Assembly (NCBI GenBank): GCA_028023455.1
Contig: JAQFVV010006313.1
Coordinates: 2,427,702 to 2,491,701 of the forward strand
DNA from: Epiperipatus broadwayi
Taxonomy: Eukaryota; Onychophora; Udeonychophora; Euonychophora; Peripatidae
Direction: 5' to 3'
Length of the DNA stretch: 64,000 nt
In this document: positions 12,732 through 23,659 of the stretch, piece after piece
Layout of the letters: each line of letters opens with the position of its first letter
How positions within the stretch are numbered: the first letter of the stretch is position 1
Translations under genes and position numbers: made by a program
The notes under the pieces: model-generated
The model's database searches: none
Told to the model about the DNA's origin: nothing
The model's input: the letters and a program-made list of their open reading frames with translations, nothing else

Positions 12732-13940
12732 ATGGACGAAAGTGGAAGTGACGGGAGGGCAACGCCAGAAGAAAGCCCGATTTTTTTCAAAAATCCGCAA
12801 ATAGTGGAAGAAAGCACATTACAAATGTTAATGAACATGATGAGAGAGATACGCCAAGACATTAAACAAAATCAACAGGAAATAAAGGAACTTAGGATAG
12901 AGATGAGAGAAATGAAACAGGAAATGAAGGAGGAAATAAATGAACTTAGGATAGAGACGAGAGAAATGAAACAGGAAATGACAGCAAGAAGGGACGCATT
13001 CGAGGAAGTGATAGGAGAAGTGAAAAAGAGTATAGAAGAAGAAAAGTATGAAGTAGTAGAATTAAAAGAAAATATAGAAGCAAGGGAAGAGTCAAGCAGT
13101 ATAGGGAAAAGCCAGATAGAAGAAAGAATAGTACGCGTGGAAGAGATATGTCAAGACTTAATAAGTAGCCAGGAAACGACGCGACAGGAATTAGGGAATT
13201 TAGGGAAGGAAATAGAGACCACCAAGGACATCAAAACGAAAGTAAAGGAGATATATAAAGATGTAGTGGGGGAAACAGGGCAGAAAATAAGACAGATAGA
13301 GCAGAAGTATGAGGAGTTTAAGAATGAGAATAGGCACAGTGAACAGACGAGTAGATTTATGGAAAAGCAGTTTGCCATCTCGGTATTTAAAGCGGAGGTA
13401 GGAGAGAACCCGCTGAAACATTTGGAAAGTCTGAATAATATGTTTTATAATAAAAGTTTACTGGAAGAGGACAAGGTTGCGGTGGCCAGCAGTTACCTCC
13501 AAGAGACGGCACGTGATTGGTGGCACACCTTGGACGAGAAACCGCAAACATTCGGAGAGTACAGGCGGGCCATGTTAAGGGCATTTTGGAATGAAGCAAG
13601 ACAAGACGGAATCAGGTATAAGATATCCCACGAGAAATATGCAAGTGCGCGGGGAGAAACATATGCGAAATTCTTTTACCGACAAGTGTCAAAACTCAAG
13701 GCACTGACTGCATTCCCTATGTCAGATGGTCAAATAATCAGAACACTACGCCATAACATGCCGCCAAATATACAACAACTAATGCTAAGTAAAGACGGAC
13801 GGTCAGTGGAGGAAATGGCGGAATTTTTAACACAGATTGATTATGGCAATCTACCTAGGGAACCTCCAGATCGATACAGGGAATGGGATGGGTACCACGA
13901 CCCACATGGCAGGAAGAGAGAACCACCTGATCGAGCATGA
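12732..13940 (+). CDS. gag: Gag-like protein of LTR-1 (402 aa)
   Basis: It would form the particle that packages the element's RNA in the cytoplasm. Residues about 25-210 are a long, highly charged coiled coil rich in E, K and R, with an 18-residue tandem repeat (ELRIEMREMKQEM at 53-65, ELRIETREMKQEM at 71-83). Residues about 215-370 look like a retrotransposon gag domain, with an A-x-x-WW motif (WW at 263-264) after a YLQETA helix, then FWNEARQDG and SDGQIIRTLRHNMP. The tail repeats REPPDR at 376-381 and 396-401. The only cysteine is C140, so the CCHC zinc knuckle usual in gag nucleocapsids is absent; RNA binding may rest on the basic tail. The ATG at 12732 is the first in the open frame. 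The frame is intact although CpG sites in the LTRs have decayed. No pol follows, and the stop lies 158 bp before the polypurine tract. The gag identity rests on motif reading. Confidence 0.82.
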   Translation: MDESGSDGRATPEESPIFFKNPQIVEESTLQMLMNMMREIRQDIKQNQQEIKELRIEMREMKQEMKEEINELRIETREMKQEMTARRDAFEEVIGEVKKSIEEEKYEVVELKENIEAREESSSIGKSQIEERIVRVEEICQDLISSQETTRQELGNLGKEIETTKDIKTKVKEIYKDVVGETGQKIRQIEQKYEEFKNENRHSEQTSRFMEKQFAISVFKAEVGENPLKHLESLNNMFYNKSLLEEDKVAVASSYLQETARDWWHTLDEKPQTFGEYRRAMLRAFWNEARQDGIRYKISHEKYASARGETYAKFFYRQVSKLKALTAFPMSDGQIIRTLRHNMPPNIQQLMLSKDGRSVEEMAEFLTQIDYGNLPREPPDRYREWDGYHDPHGRKREPPDRA

Positions 13941-14098
13941 ATAAATAAAAGTAATAAATCAATGGGTATAACGGAATCGCAAACTCAACAGGAATACGGA
14001 CATCCAAGAATAAGAGAAGACGAACGTCCATCAAATTAAATCGAATAAAATTAAAATTAAACGTTAAAACTAAAACCTCAGAGTGATATTTTAGTTTC

Positions 14099-14118
14099 AA
14101 AAAGGGGGGACGGAGAAA
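14099..14118 (+). other. LTR-1 polypurine tract
   Basis: AAAAAGGGGGGACGGAGAAA, with a single pyrimidine, directly abuts the TG of the 3' LTR. This is the expected priming site for plus-strand synthesis and confirms element orientation. Confidence 0.85.
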
Positions 14119-16013
14119 TGTACCGAGATATATTAGGAAGGAGTGTGTGTGCGTTGGCGGTACATATAATTTAAAAAAAAAATAATATTAATTAATAAGC
14201 GATTTGTGTAAATATTAATAAAATTAAAAGTTCGTGTAAGGTAAAATAAAATAAAGATTTTTTTTCATAGACAGGTGAGCGTTAAAAGCATAAAATAAAT
14301 AGTTTTCTAAAATATAATTTTGAGTCGTATTAAATAAAAGCTAAAAAAAATTAAAAAATTGATAATTAGGTTTGATTTGATTAGAAATTTGATTTGACTA
14401 AACTGAAATTCGATTTAAAATTGCTTTAAGAAAAAAAAAAAAAAAGAAAAAGCAAGGTGGAATTCGTTTTGTCTTATAATCATAATAAAAAGAAAAATTA
14501 TATGTGTAATTGAATGAATGTAATAAACAATGGGAGCTAATGACAAACCTAAGAAATTTCCAGCAAACGGCTAATTAGTGCAAATAACTTTAACAAAGAA
14601 ATTGGAAAAAACTTTAACAAAGGAATTGAAATGACTATAACAAAGAAAGTGAAATAACTCTAGCAGGGAATACAAAGAAATTCAATAACCAATGCGAACA
14701 CCAGAAAATCAGCACGGACCATAACTGAAACACCAGAGGATTAGTTACGTATTGTAGATTGAATCCGCGAGATAAGAACTGTAAATATAAAAGGGGCAAA
14801 TTTTCTATTCTATTATGTAAATGCTTGTATTATTATTCCTAAGCAATTATTAAGCAATTGTCGCTCATTAATTATACTATGCTGCATTGCTAAAACCATC
14901 GTGTGAACAACCGGTCGAATCCTTCCAGGCAATACCATCAGCGGACAGTTCCAAATTCGATCATGGTCGCATAAACAAGAAGGAGACGGAGTGTCCACGT
15001 GGAGCCCACATGATCCCAAAGACATCGGGAATGGATTGCAAGCAGTTAGCGCTAACTGACCGAAGGAAACACTATTGAAGCAACGCTCAAAAAACCATGC
15101 AGAGGGGAGAAAGCTAGGTAATATTTGTTTCAATTTCTAACTCACTAATTAAAGCCGTAATAATAAACTCTGAACTTTATCTTATGAACTACTAATTGTC
15201 ATTAGCTCCAATGCCCAGAGATTTCAGTGTGATTTCCAATATAAAAAAAATGCGTATAATTATTTTATCAAATGTATTTTAGTGTGAGGTTAAATATCAG
15301 TGTATGCGTATGATTATTTCCAAATGTATTTATATGAGATTTTATTGTTACTTCAAATGTAAGCGTATGCGTATGATTAATTTGTATTTATAATATGGAA
15401 CTTTGAGTGCATTAAATTTTATTTCAACTTGATCGAAAGTGTAGATAATTGTGTTATAAGACAAAACGAAGTATAATAGCGTAAATGAATATTTCATTGT
15501 TTAGTTATTACTCAAATTAGATTTAACTTAAATAATTAAAATAAAGAAAAGAGAAAGTGAGAAAGTTAGCGTAGAAAAGATTTTTAAAAGTGATTTTTTA
15601 AGTAGGCGGAGTATATTTGATTGATTATTGTAGCTGAGCTAGCGGGAGCGGGTACTAGGCCGTATTGGTCAAGCAGACTTGTCGACAAGCTCAGCTGGCG
15701 CCCATAGGATTTCATCCTTTAAATAAATAAAAGTTTGATTGGCTAATACGTGTTCTAGTAAAATGAGTATAAATGTTATTGGCAAAAGTTTTCCAATGAT
15801 ATTGATTACTCCACCCGTAGCACTAACCACCCTGTGATAGGATTCTGTGTAAGAGAGTGGTATAGAATTCTGATCGAGTCATTATAATAAAATTTAGAAC
15901 ATTGTTATTACTTTATATAAATGATGTTTTAGACAAATTTATGAGACGACGTACTTTATATATTATTAAAAAGATAAAATAAATATAAAGAGTGAGAGGG
16001 CGGGTTAGGTAGA
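14119..16013 (+). repeat. LTR-1 3' LTR
   Basis: It is a colinear copy of 10521-12417 with the TATA box at 14786-14796. Differences are mostly single transitions plus homopolymer length changes. It is followed by ATATATATTATCTCTG, which resumes the interrupted LTR-2 sequence. Confidence 0.88.
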
Positions 16014-16187
16014 ATATATATTATCTCTGTGTCTCCTCTGAGCTAGTGACAATGGGCTAACGGTCGGAATCAAAATATAAAAAAAAAAAAAATTTTAAAC
16101 TTATGTATCTGCTTACTATATAAATTTTCTAGGTTCAAATGCCTAGTGCAGATACATTATGATTCCTTTTCTTGCCAATCGTTATAA
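16014..16187 (+). repeat. LTR-2 3' LTR, right part
   Basis: It matches about 7535-7715 of the first LTR (CTCCTCTGAGCTAGTGACAA is shared) and ends near GTTATA. Both parts of this LTR sum to about 2167 bp against 2160 for the first copy. Confidence 0.8.
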
Positions 16188-16274
16188 TATATTTATATAT
16201 TCATTTAAATCCTTTACCCATTTTAACCTTTATATGCGTTTGTATGTCTGACTTTATCTGTATTGTAACTGTAA

Positions 16275-19259
16275 CATAGAGATTGGTCTATTTAGGAAGA
16301 TGTAAAAATATCATCCCAAAATAAAAAATAAATTAAATATAATAAATAAGAGCAGAGAATCAGCTTTTAATAAAAATAAGTACTATAATGATTATAATAA
16401 TAAATTGCAAACTCTAAAAATATCGTCAACATTAAACACAGACATTCTTTGTGACCAGATCTAAAAGAGATTTAATATCTGAAAGATAGGCTACTTATCT
16501 AGCCAATGCCAAACTTAGAGCATAATATACAACAATAATTTGGAAGCACATGCTTAGATGCTAAATTATTTATCATAAAAAAAATGATACATAGGTCCTC
16601 AATCACAGTGAATATCATCAATGCTTTGTCTATCTCATACTCTGAGTATATAATTACAAAATGCAGTGAAATATCTTTATATATTATCATTGTCTATGCA
16701 CTTTTCATCTAGATCCCCACATATAAATGAATTGTTATTGCTTTAGAGATAGTCAACGTTTACAAGGACCCTAAGGACTATCATTGTAAAGAAGAGGAAT
16801 ATAAACATAATGATTACACTAGTTTAATTTGAATGATTTTACTGAGGAAATTTACAAATTTTTAAAACATTATGTTATACTGAAATCCAGTTAAGCACAC
16901 TAGTAATTCAGAGAACAGATATCTAAAATAATAAAAACATTAACATTTATTTAATGATTTACTTAAGAAAATTGAGAAAAGTTATATGATTATTCCAAAT
17001 ACAAATATATTTTTATCAGCAAAATATAATTTTCTATAAAAAGAAATATTATTGATTCTAAATACTAGTTTAATTTCCCTTTACTTTTGATTTATTTCCC
17101 CTTAGTTAAAAGACAAAAAAAATTTAAATGAGTTAAAATATTTCTTTGCAATTTTGGAGGCGAAATAAAAAAATTATAAATATTATTCATTATTATAAAT
17201 AATTATTTATATTAAAATATCTATAAATGTAGATGTAAATACTACAGTACCTTAAAATGATATAACTTTTTTTCAATCCATGTTTAATTATCTTTCATAT
17301 AAACAACCATTATTGACTTTCAACAATCCTTTTTTTTCTAGTTCTATTAACTTTTCTTTTGTAGATTTAAATTTTCATTATGATGACATTTTCAGTAAGA
17401 CATATTTCCAGTGTAATATACATGGTTAAATGTATTCATTTTTAAAATATGTTTTCAGGTCTCTTTAACACAGGTTGAATTTATATTTTTTCCAACATAA
17501 TAATTTGCAGCTTATATTACCATAGAATGAGACAATCATATTTTTGAATGAAAACAAAAGTTGTTGCAAATTTTTTTAATTGTATTTTCCTTCTACATTT
17601 TTTTTGGTGAATTGGCTACATGGTTAGATATGATGATGTTCATGTTCAAGCTAGATCTTAGCTCATAGTTTTCCTCAAATCCATTTTAAAAATCTTTTTT
17701 ATACTAGTAGTAAAATGTATTTTACTTCAAACTACAAAACTATTTCCCAATGATCTTTTTATAGATGAATTGCTGATACTGGTTATTTAACAGCTGAATA
17801 AAGAATGCTTGTTTTTACAAGACATTGAGGTGTAGTACTTTAAGCTACACATATCTTGTTTTTTGAAGCAATCCTGTTTCTCATCCAATCACATCTGATT
17901 TCAGTCATGACACCACTAAATTCTAATCAATCAAGTCTATTTTTACAAAAGGTTATTTTCTTCCCTTTTTACTTATAATTAAAAAAATTCATTCATATAA
18001 ACAATTCTCTGTGGTTATTTGTTTCTCTTAATAATATTTTTAGTATTCAAAATCCTTATTGGCAGATTGAATTAAATTTAGAACTTTTGATTAGTCAATT
18101 ACAGAATCAGTAGTAAAATGTATTTGTATTTTAAAATTATATCTCTTTTAGTTTAGATTTTAAAATGCAAATTAATAATTCATCAGATTATTAAAATAAA
18201 CATTTTTTTTAAAAAAATAAATTTCTTTTTATAATTGATGAAAATAATCTATAGTGGTAAATATAAAACAAATGTTTGTCATCTAATTATAAATTCCCAT
18301 TATACATCATTGATTTCTTTTCAATTTTCACTCCATGTAAAGTAAATATTTTTTACTAAAAACTGAATTATTATTTTAAAATAATTAAAATTTCACAAAT
18401 ATATTGTGAAAACTTAATAAATCTGTAAAAATAGATTCTAAAATATATGTTTTCATTATGAAAATTAAAACAAAGATATAGAATTGTCAAAATTATTGAT
18501 TAGGTGCTTGTGGAGAAAATAAGAACTAACCAATCAGCACATTGTAACTATTATTATGATAGCACTAATTTTAAATATTATTGATTTATTAGTTGTAAAA
18601 AATTTTAAAGCAGCATTATTCAATACAGTTTTTCCTGCAGAATAAATGAGAAATCAACAAAATTACATTAAAGATAGTGGTTAAAGTGAATTAAAGCCAG
18701 AGATACATGAATGAATTCTACACAGAAAAATCTTAATTGCCAAAAGAACAAGATAATTCACTTAATTATAAAAAATATCTGTAATTTCTTTAGAGAGATA
18801 AAGAGAAAAAAACAACATTAATTAATTAAAATAGTATTTCTTAACAAAATGTTGAAACCATATTTTTTCTTTTACCAACACAATAAAGAGTAAATACACT
18901 TTTACTTCTTTATCTTTCTAATTATTATTATTATTTAAAAAGCTAAAACTAATCAATTCATTATTGAGACAAAATTGCTGAAGAGAAAGAAAAAATATAT
19001 TTGTTTCACAATTTTTGTATCTCTTTCTCTTTTTTACAACTACTCTTAATAAATTATAAATATTCACATTATTATTTTTAAAAAAAATATTTGGAAAATT
19101 TCATATCATTTACAAATGTAAAACATTTAAATAAATCAATATTTACTATTATAAAAACATGAGTAAATTAAATCTTATTTTTCCATTCTAACTTCAATAG
19201 TTTTGAAAAGTTTGTAATATCTGACATGGCCAGAATTGGCTACTGTCTACAATATTACA
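16275..19259 (-). repeat. LTR-3 3' LTR (left)
   Basis: Only 16275-17665 is matched by the right-hand copy; good landmarks are CTAGCCAATGCCAAACTTA near 16500 and 22370. Extension to 19259 is inferred from the TGTAATATTGTAG start beside a polypurine tract and from the shared promoter block near 17880-17940. It is AT-rich, with no genes. Confidence 0.5.
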
Positions 19260-19260
19260 A

Positions 19261-19275
19261 TATCCCTCTCTTCAA
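19261..19275 (-). other. LTR-3 polypurine tract
   Basis: On the minus strand GAAGAGAGGGATA runs directly into TGTAATATTG, matching the PPT-to-TGTA arrangement of LTR-1. Confidence 0.5.
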
Positions 19276-19679
19276 AGGATGATATAAAAAAATTGAGATG
19301 AACATTTCATTTCTCATTATTTTAATTTTATTCTTAATGATCACATTATTGTTGGTGCTGTATCATACTGTTGGGATGTTTGAGTGATTCTACCAGTCTG
19401 TGTGTAACTGAAGTTTCACCCTCCATTTTGTCACTTGAGTTGGGCTATGATAGGGCAGTGATCAACTTCTGTTCACAATGTTCCCACTGTTTTATGTTTC
19501 AAAGTACTATTGATTTTTCTTTTCTTTTTCTCTTATATTGTCTATTATTTCTTTTAACAATTTTATTCTTTACATTAATTTTATCTTTCATTTTCTGTAA
19601 TCCTTTATCTTGAAAAATGGAGGAACCAAAATCTTTTTTTCTCAATGCTGTATGGTTTTGTTGCATCAACATTATTAAT

Positions 19680-20967
19680 TCCTCAACATATTTTTGTCAC
19701 CACACATAATCTTGATATTTATCTTATGTGAAAGATTATATTTAATATTTTTTATTATTTGACTGTTTAACAGAGAACCATCAGTCATTGCTTTCAAGTA
19801 CAAAAGTTAGTTTTAAACCTATTATTATAAAGTGCTGAAAACTTTGAGATTATTCAAATGGAAGTCAATCTCCAATAATGCATTATTTCTTAAATATTAT
19901 AAATCTACACACAGTCTCCTACCAGTAAGAGTTTAAAACACTTTAAGTGAATCACTTAAGTTTAGAGCATATATTGAATATACACCAACTTTTACAGACC
20001 ATGCTTAAATCAGGGCATGAATCTATTGTGTGATTTACCAGCATGAGAATGTGCATAGATTTATAATATTTAAAAAATAGTGCAATATCAAAAATTGACT
20101 TCCATTTGAATAATTACAAAATCTAGTTTTGTAAAAATTGAGTATAGGTCTTTATATTATCTACTCTATATTTTTTATGATACTTGATCTGTAATTTTTC
20201 TATCATTTTTTTACCTTTTTGACTCTTCCCTTCTTCCATTCTTTTTTTTTGACTTATTATATTCTTATATTATCTTTTTCTCCAATTGTTTTAGTGCATT
20301 TATCTATTGATCTTTATTTGTAATCTGATATATTATTTCAACTTTCTCTTGTCGTACATCTTCTTCTGCTTTATTATCCTGTTTCTTTTCATTTTCCATT
20401 ACTGAGATTATATTTGGTTTACCTTTTTAAACACTTTGGTTAATTTTAATTATCTTCTTTTTTCTGATTACTTTTCTCAATTAAACTATTTTATTATCTT
20501 CCAATTTCTCAATCAATTCTTTTTTTATATCCATCTATTTTCATCACTATTTTCTATTTTCTTCTCTTTTTTGCGTAATTTCCTCATTTTATCTAACATT
20601 GTTTGATTGCCTTTTATTTTCATGTCTTGCTCTTTCTTATTTTCCTCCATTGTTTAGATAATACTATTGTTGACTTCATATACTTTTTTTTTAGGGTTGT
20701 CTGAATTTTGTTGATTCTTTTTTATTACATATTTTAACACCTTTTTTTTCTCATTGCTGATAGCTTTCTATTATTTCCTTCAATTGGATCTGACATTGTT
20801 GAAAAATTAATTTAATTTCTCTATATTTTTTTCTGTTTTCTCTTCTCAGTTTTCTATTATCATTAAACAGTATATGTAACAGCTGATCTGTAATCATCTT
20901 CTATAATCTCTGGGTTCTTCTAGTTGAATGAGTTCTGATCTTTTTTTTGGTCATGTTTATCCTCCAT
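19680..20967 (-). pseudogene. gag: Decayed gag of LTR-3, related to the LTR-1 gag
   Basis: Reading leftward from an ATG at 20967, the start MEDKHDQ...KNPEIIED parallels MDESGSD...KNPQIVEE of the LTR-1 gag, with similar spacing. After a frameshift there follows a charged coiled-coil pattern (RKLRRENRKKYREIK). Near 19765 SQIIKNIKYN matches GQIIRTLRHN of the intact gag. The distance between these landmarks, once the hairpin at 19850-20113 is discounted, is close to that in LTR-1. Many stops and frameshifts are present, so no product is expected. The central WW region is not recognisable. Confidence 0.6.
19850..20113. repeat. Palindrome (79-80 bp arms, 105-bp loop) inserted in the LTR-3 gag
   Basis: The arm 19850-19928 is the imperfect reverse complement of 20034-20113; the outer part TTATTCAAATGGAAGTCAAT is exact. 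The loop contains a second small palindrome at 19941-19960. It interrupts the gag pseudogene between its coiled-coil and C-terminal parts, so it is younger than the element. Confidence 0.75.
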
Positions 20968-22132
20968 TTTTTAAGATTTTGCTTTTGTCAGCATATATGT
21001 TTATATTAGATTATTTTTAATCTTAAAAAACTGTATTGAATTATTATCTTTACAACAAACAAATATAAACTAATATTTGATTATTTGTATATTCAGAATA
21101 AAGTAAAACTTTTTTAAATATTATATCATAAAATAAGTCTCATCATCTCCCCCTTCATGCATCCTTTTGCTATTACCTAATATTACTACTATTATTATCT
21201 CTAGTCTGCTTTTATTTGAACCTGAATGTCTTAATACCTGACTTATTTTGTCTATTCTATTTTATTTTCATTACTTTAATGTTGATTTCTATTCTGCTCA
21301 TGAATGTATAACTGATTTCCTCATTCAATATTACTTTTACTTTTTTAATTAAAGGTGCATATGTAATATGAAATTAATAAAACAAACAATTTTCTCAAAA
21401 CTTTTTTTTAGAGATTTGATCAGCATCTGACAGCAAAAAATGTTTTCTGAGATAAATAAAAAATCCCACTACAAGACTATAAAAACACCATGCAGCTTGA
21501 ATACTAAAAGGGCAATATCAATTTAAACACTACAAGCTATTTAAAATGCTATATAATATAATAGTAAATAAATCTTTGCAAAAACTCATTTGGGTGTTAG
21601 AGGCTGAAAAATACAAACATTAAAATTATGCCTTGATCACTTTTTTGAATCTTAGAGCCTGGAATTTATAATAAAAAAACGCATTGACTATCCATGATAA
21701 ACAACTGAAAATATCAAAACACAAATTTTGGTGTGTATATCATTGAGATAAAATACTCCATGAACATTCATGGAAACACTAAATCCTCTAGCCATTTATA
21801 AAACCCTCCACTCATCTCCAATACTGAAAATACATCTAATCAAATTCTAACAGTAATAATCTCAATCCAATATCCAAAATTATACTTTAATTTTCTGTTC
21901 TACTTTAAATATAAAAACCTTTCAAATATATAATCACTTTTTTTATAATTTATAAAAAATGAAATTTAATCAACAATTACCATCTATACTCTTGTCACAT
22001 ATTATATAATTACACTTTTTTCTAATTATTCTGCATCAAAATTGACTTTTCTTTTTTAAGAGTAATTATATTTAAGCTTCAACTTATGTGGCTCTTTTTA
22101 ATACTGACCACCAGAACTTGCTCATTATTGGA
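20968..22132. other. LTR-3 leader region, no genes seen
   Basis: About 1.2 kb of AT-rich DNA between the gag start and the PBS, longer than the 0.3-kb leader of LTR-1. No coding pattern or known repeat was recognised. Confidence 0.4.
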
Positions 22133-22150
22133 CTCACTATTGGATCACTA
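22133..22150 (-). other. LTR-3 decayed primer binding site
   Basis: On the minus strand TATAATTAGTGATCCAATAG aligns with TATAATTGGCACCCAATG at the LTR-2 LTR/PBS junction, with mostly G-to-A and C-to-T changes. It sits at the inner edge of the right-hand repeat, as a PBS should. Confidence 0.45.
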
Positions 22151-22152
22151 AT

Positions 22153-23659
22153 TATAGTGGTATGGAAAATGAGATAATATAAAGTTATGGGAAAACATCA
22201 ACCCAAAACAAAATGAATCCAGTGAATAAAAATAGAGAACTAGCACTTAATAAATATAAGTGCACTAATAATTATAATAATAAGTTACAAATATTAACAA
22301 TATCCCTTACATTAAAGATAAATAATCAGCAATCAGATATTCACTATCAAAAAGATAGACTACTTAACTAGCCAATGCCAAACTTAAAGCATAATCTATA
22401 ACAATCATCTGGATGCCAATACTTATGTATTAAAATATCTATCATAAAAAATAATACTGGAATCATGGAACATACTTATCATCATCAATTCTTTGGCCAT
22501 GTGTTACCATGAGAGTACAGGTCTGTATAAACCATTTTTTATAAGAAAATAAAATGCAGTTATTGACTTTATAAGTTATCATGACTTATACCTTTCAGAG
22601 AATTATTTGGATATCCAAATACCTAACTATTATTGCTCTATTGCTAGCTCAAGTTCACAAAGACCCTAAGACAGTGACTATAAAGAAGAGAAATATAAAT
22701 GTACCAGCTTCTTTTTACATTAATTTGAATAGTTTTATTGGGATAATTTATAAATCCCTACAACACTATGCTATAATGAAATCCCATCATGCACACTGAT
22801 AGCAATAGAAACGAAAGCTATTATTTAAAAAAAAAAAACTATTTGATAAAATAACTAATAAATTAATTAACAAACTTGAAAAAAATAATAATATGATAAT
22901 TCTAAGTCAAATACAATTTTATCAATAAAATATAATTTAGTATAGCAAGTAATATAATTTGTTGATTCTAAATACTGAATTGTCATTTTACTTTTTTTGG
23001 TTTATATAATGATCAATCTGAATAAGAATAAAACAAACAACTAATTATATTTACAACTATTTAATTATTAACCCAGCTATATAATTTCTGGTTTTATTTT
23101 ATTTTTTTGTAATAATTTAACATAAAATCAATATCTCACAAGGAATTAACAAAAACATTTTAAATTAGTGTAAACCTTTTTTTTTTACTTTATATAGGGA
23201 AAATAAAATAATGAAAAAACATATTTCAATAAAAAAGTAATAAAATATTCATAATTTTAATTTTTTACTTATATTCAAAATATCTATAACTATAAATGTA
23301 CACAGTCTTTACTTTAGATTTAGAATGGTTTTCAGTCTTTCTTTAGTGATTGCCTTTCTTGCAGTTGCATTTACTTATGTAGATTCAAATTTATTTTATG
23401 ATGACTTCTGAATGAGGACACATTTCCAAGTTAATGTACACCATTAAATTTATCCATTTTTACAATATAATACTTTCAGGTTATTTTAACAAAAGCTGAA
23501 TTTATCAATTTTTTTTTAAATATAATAATATGCAGGTCATGTTACCGTACAATGATACAGTCATGTTTTCAGATGGAAACAATTGATTACAGTTTTTTCT
23601 AGGGGTATTCTTGTTTTATATTTTCATTTAGTGAATCAATTACATGGCGATAATGCTCA
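22153..23659 (-). repeat. LTR-3 5' LTR, 3' half only
   Basis: It matches 16275-17665 along its length. Both repeats have GCTCAT at their right ends (17661 and 23655), after which homology stops, so the U3 half of this LTR is missing. Confidence 0.6.

Larger units (their letters stand above)
10521..16013 (+). mobile_element. LTR-1: intact gag-only LTR retrotransposon, 5.49 kb
   Basis: The two LTRs (1897 and 1895 bp) differ at roughly 25-30 positions by eye, mostly CpG transitions, so the insertion is fairly recent. In order: 5' LTR, a PBS-like TGG sequence, one 402-codon gag, a polypurine tract, 3' LTR. There is no protease, reverse transcriptase, RNase H or integrase frame in the 1.7-kb interior, so mobility would need enzymes supplied in trans. 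The host site is identified by the uninterrupted copy at 7520-7545. Insertion was into (TA)n, so the target duplication cannot be measured. The LTR ends are TGTACC and GGTAGA rather than the usual TG/CA. The design resembles the TR-GAG class described in plants; the superfamily (probably Ty3-like, from the gag) is inferred. Confidence 0.88.
5556..16187 (+). mobile_element. LTR-2: large-LTR retroelement with almost no interior, interrupted by LTR-1
   Basis: Two copies of a ~2.16-kb sequence in direct orientation (5556-7714 and 8527-10520 plus 16014-16187) flank 0.8 kb. Without the LTR-1 insertion the element is about 5.14 kb. The copies look roughly 93-95% identical by eye. A primer-binding-site-like sequence follows the first copy directly, as expected for a 5' LTR. 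The interior has no gag or pol, only a ~100-bp tandem array and a purine-rich stretch. The U3 part is colinear with LTR-1: a shared AAAGCTAAAAAAA block near the start, then a CCAAT-to-TATA block (LTR-2 8895-8990; LTR-1 11093-11201). LTR-2 is therefore a relative of its own invader. It is non-autonomous as seen. Confidence 0.8.
16275..23659 (-). mobile_element. LTR-3: ancient minus-strand gag-only LTR element
   Basis: Diverged direct repeats at about 16275-17665 and 22153-23659 flank an interior that holds, on the minus strand and in the expected order, a decayed PBS (22150-22133), a gag pseudogene (20967 to about 19680) and a polypurine tract next to a TGTAAT start (19275-19260). The left LTR is then about 16275-19259. 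The right (5') LTR keeps only its 3' half. The promoter block of LTR-1 is recognisable near 17900 on the minus strand (CATGACTGAAATCAG against CATAACTGAAACACC). No pol is seen. It is much older than LTR-1 and LTR-2. Outer boundaries are approximate. Confidence 0.6.

Noticed and set aside
13151-13599. Minus-strand frames inside gag
   Set aside because: They are shadows of the gag frame, overlapping it entirely.
17665-19259. A fourth repeat partner for this stretch right of 23660
   Set aside because: No colinear match was found between 23660 and 25300. The right-hand LTR-3 copy appears truncated rather than extended.
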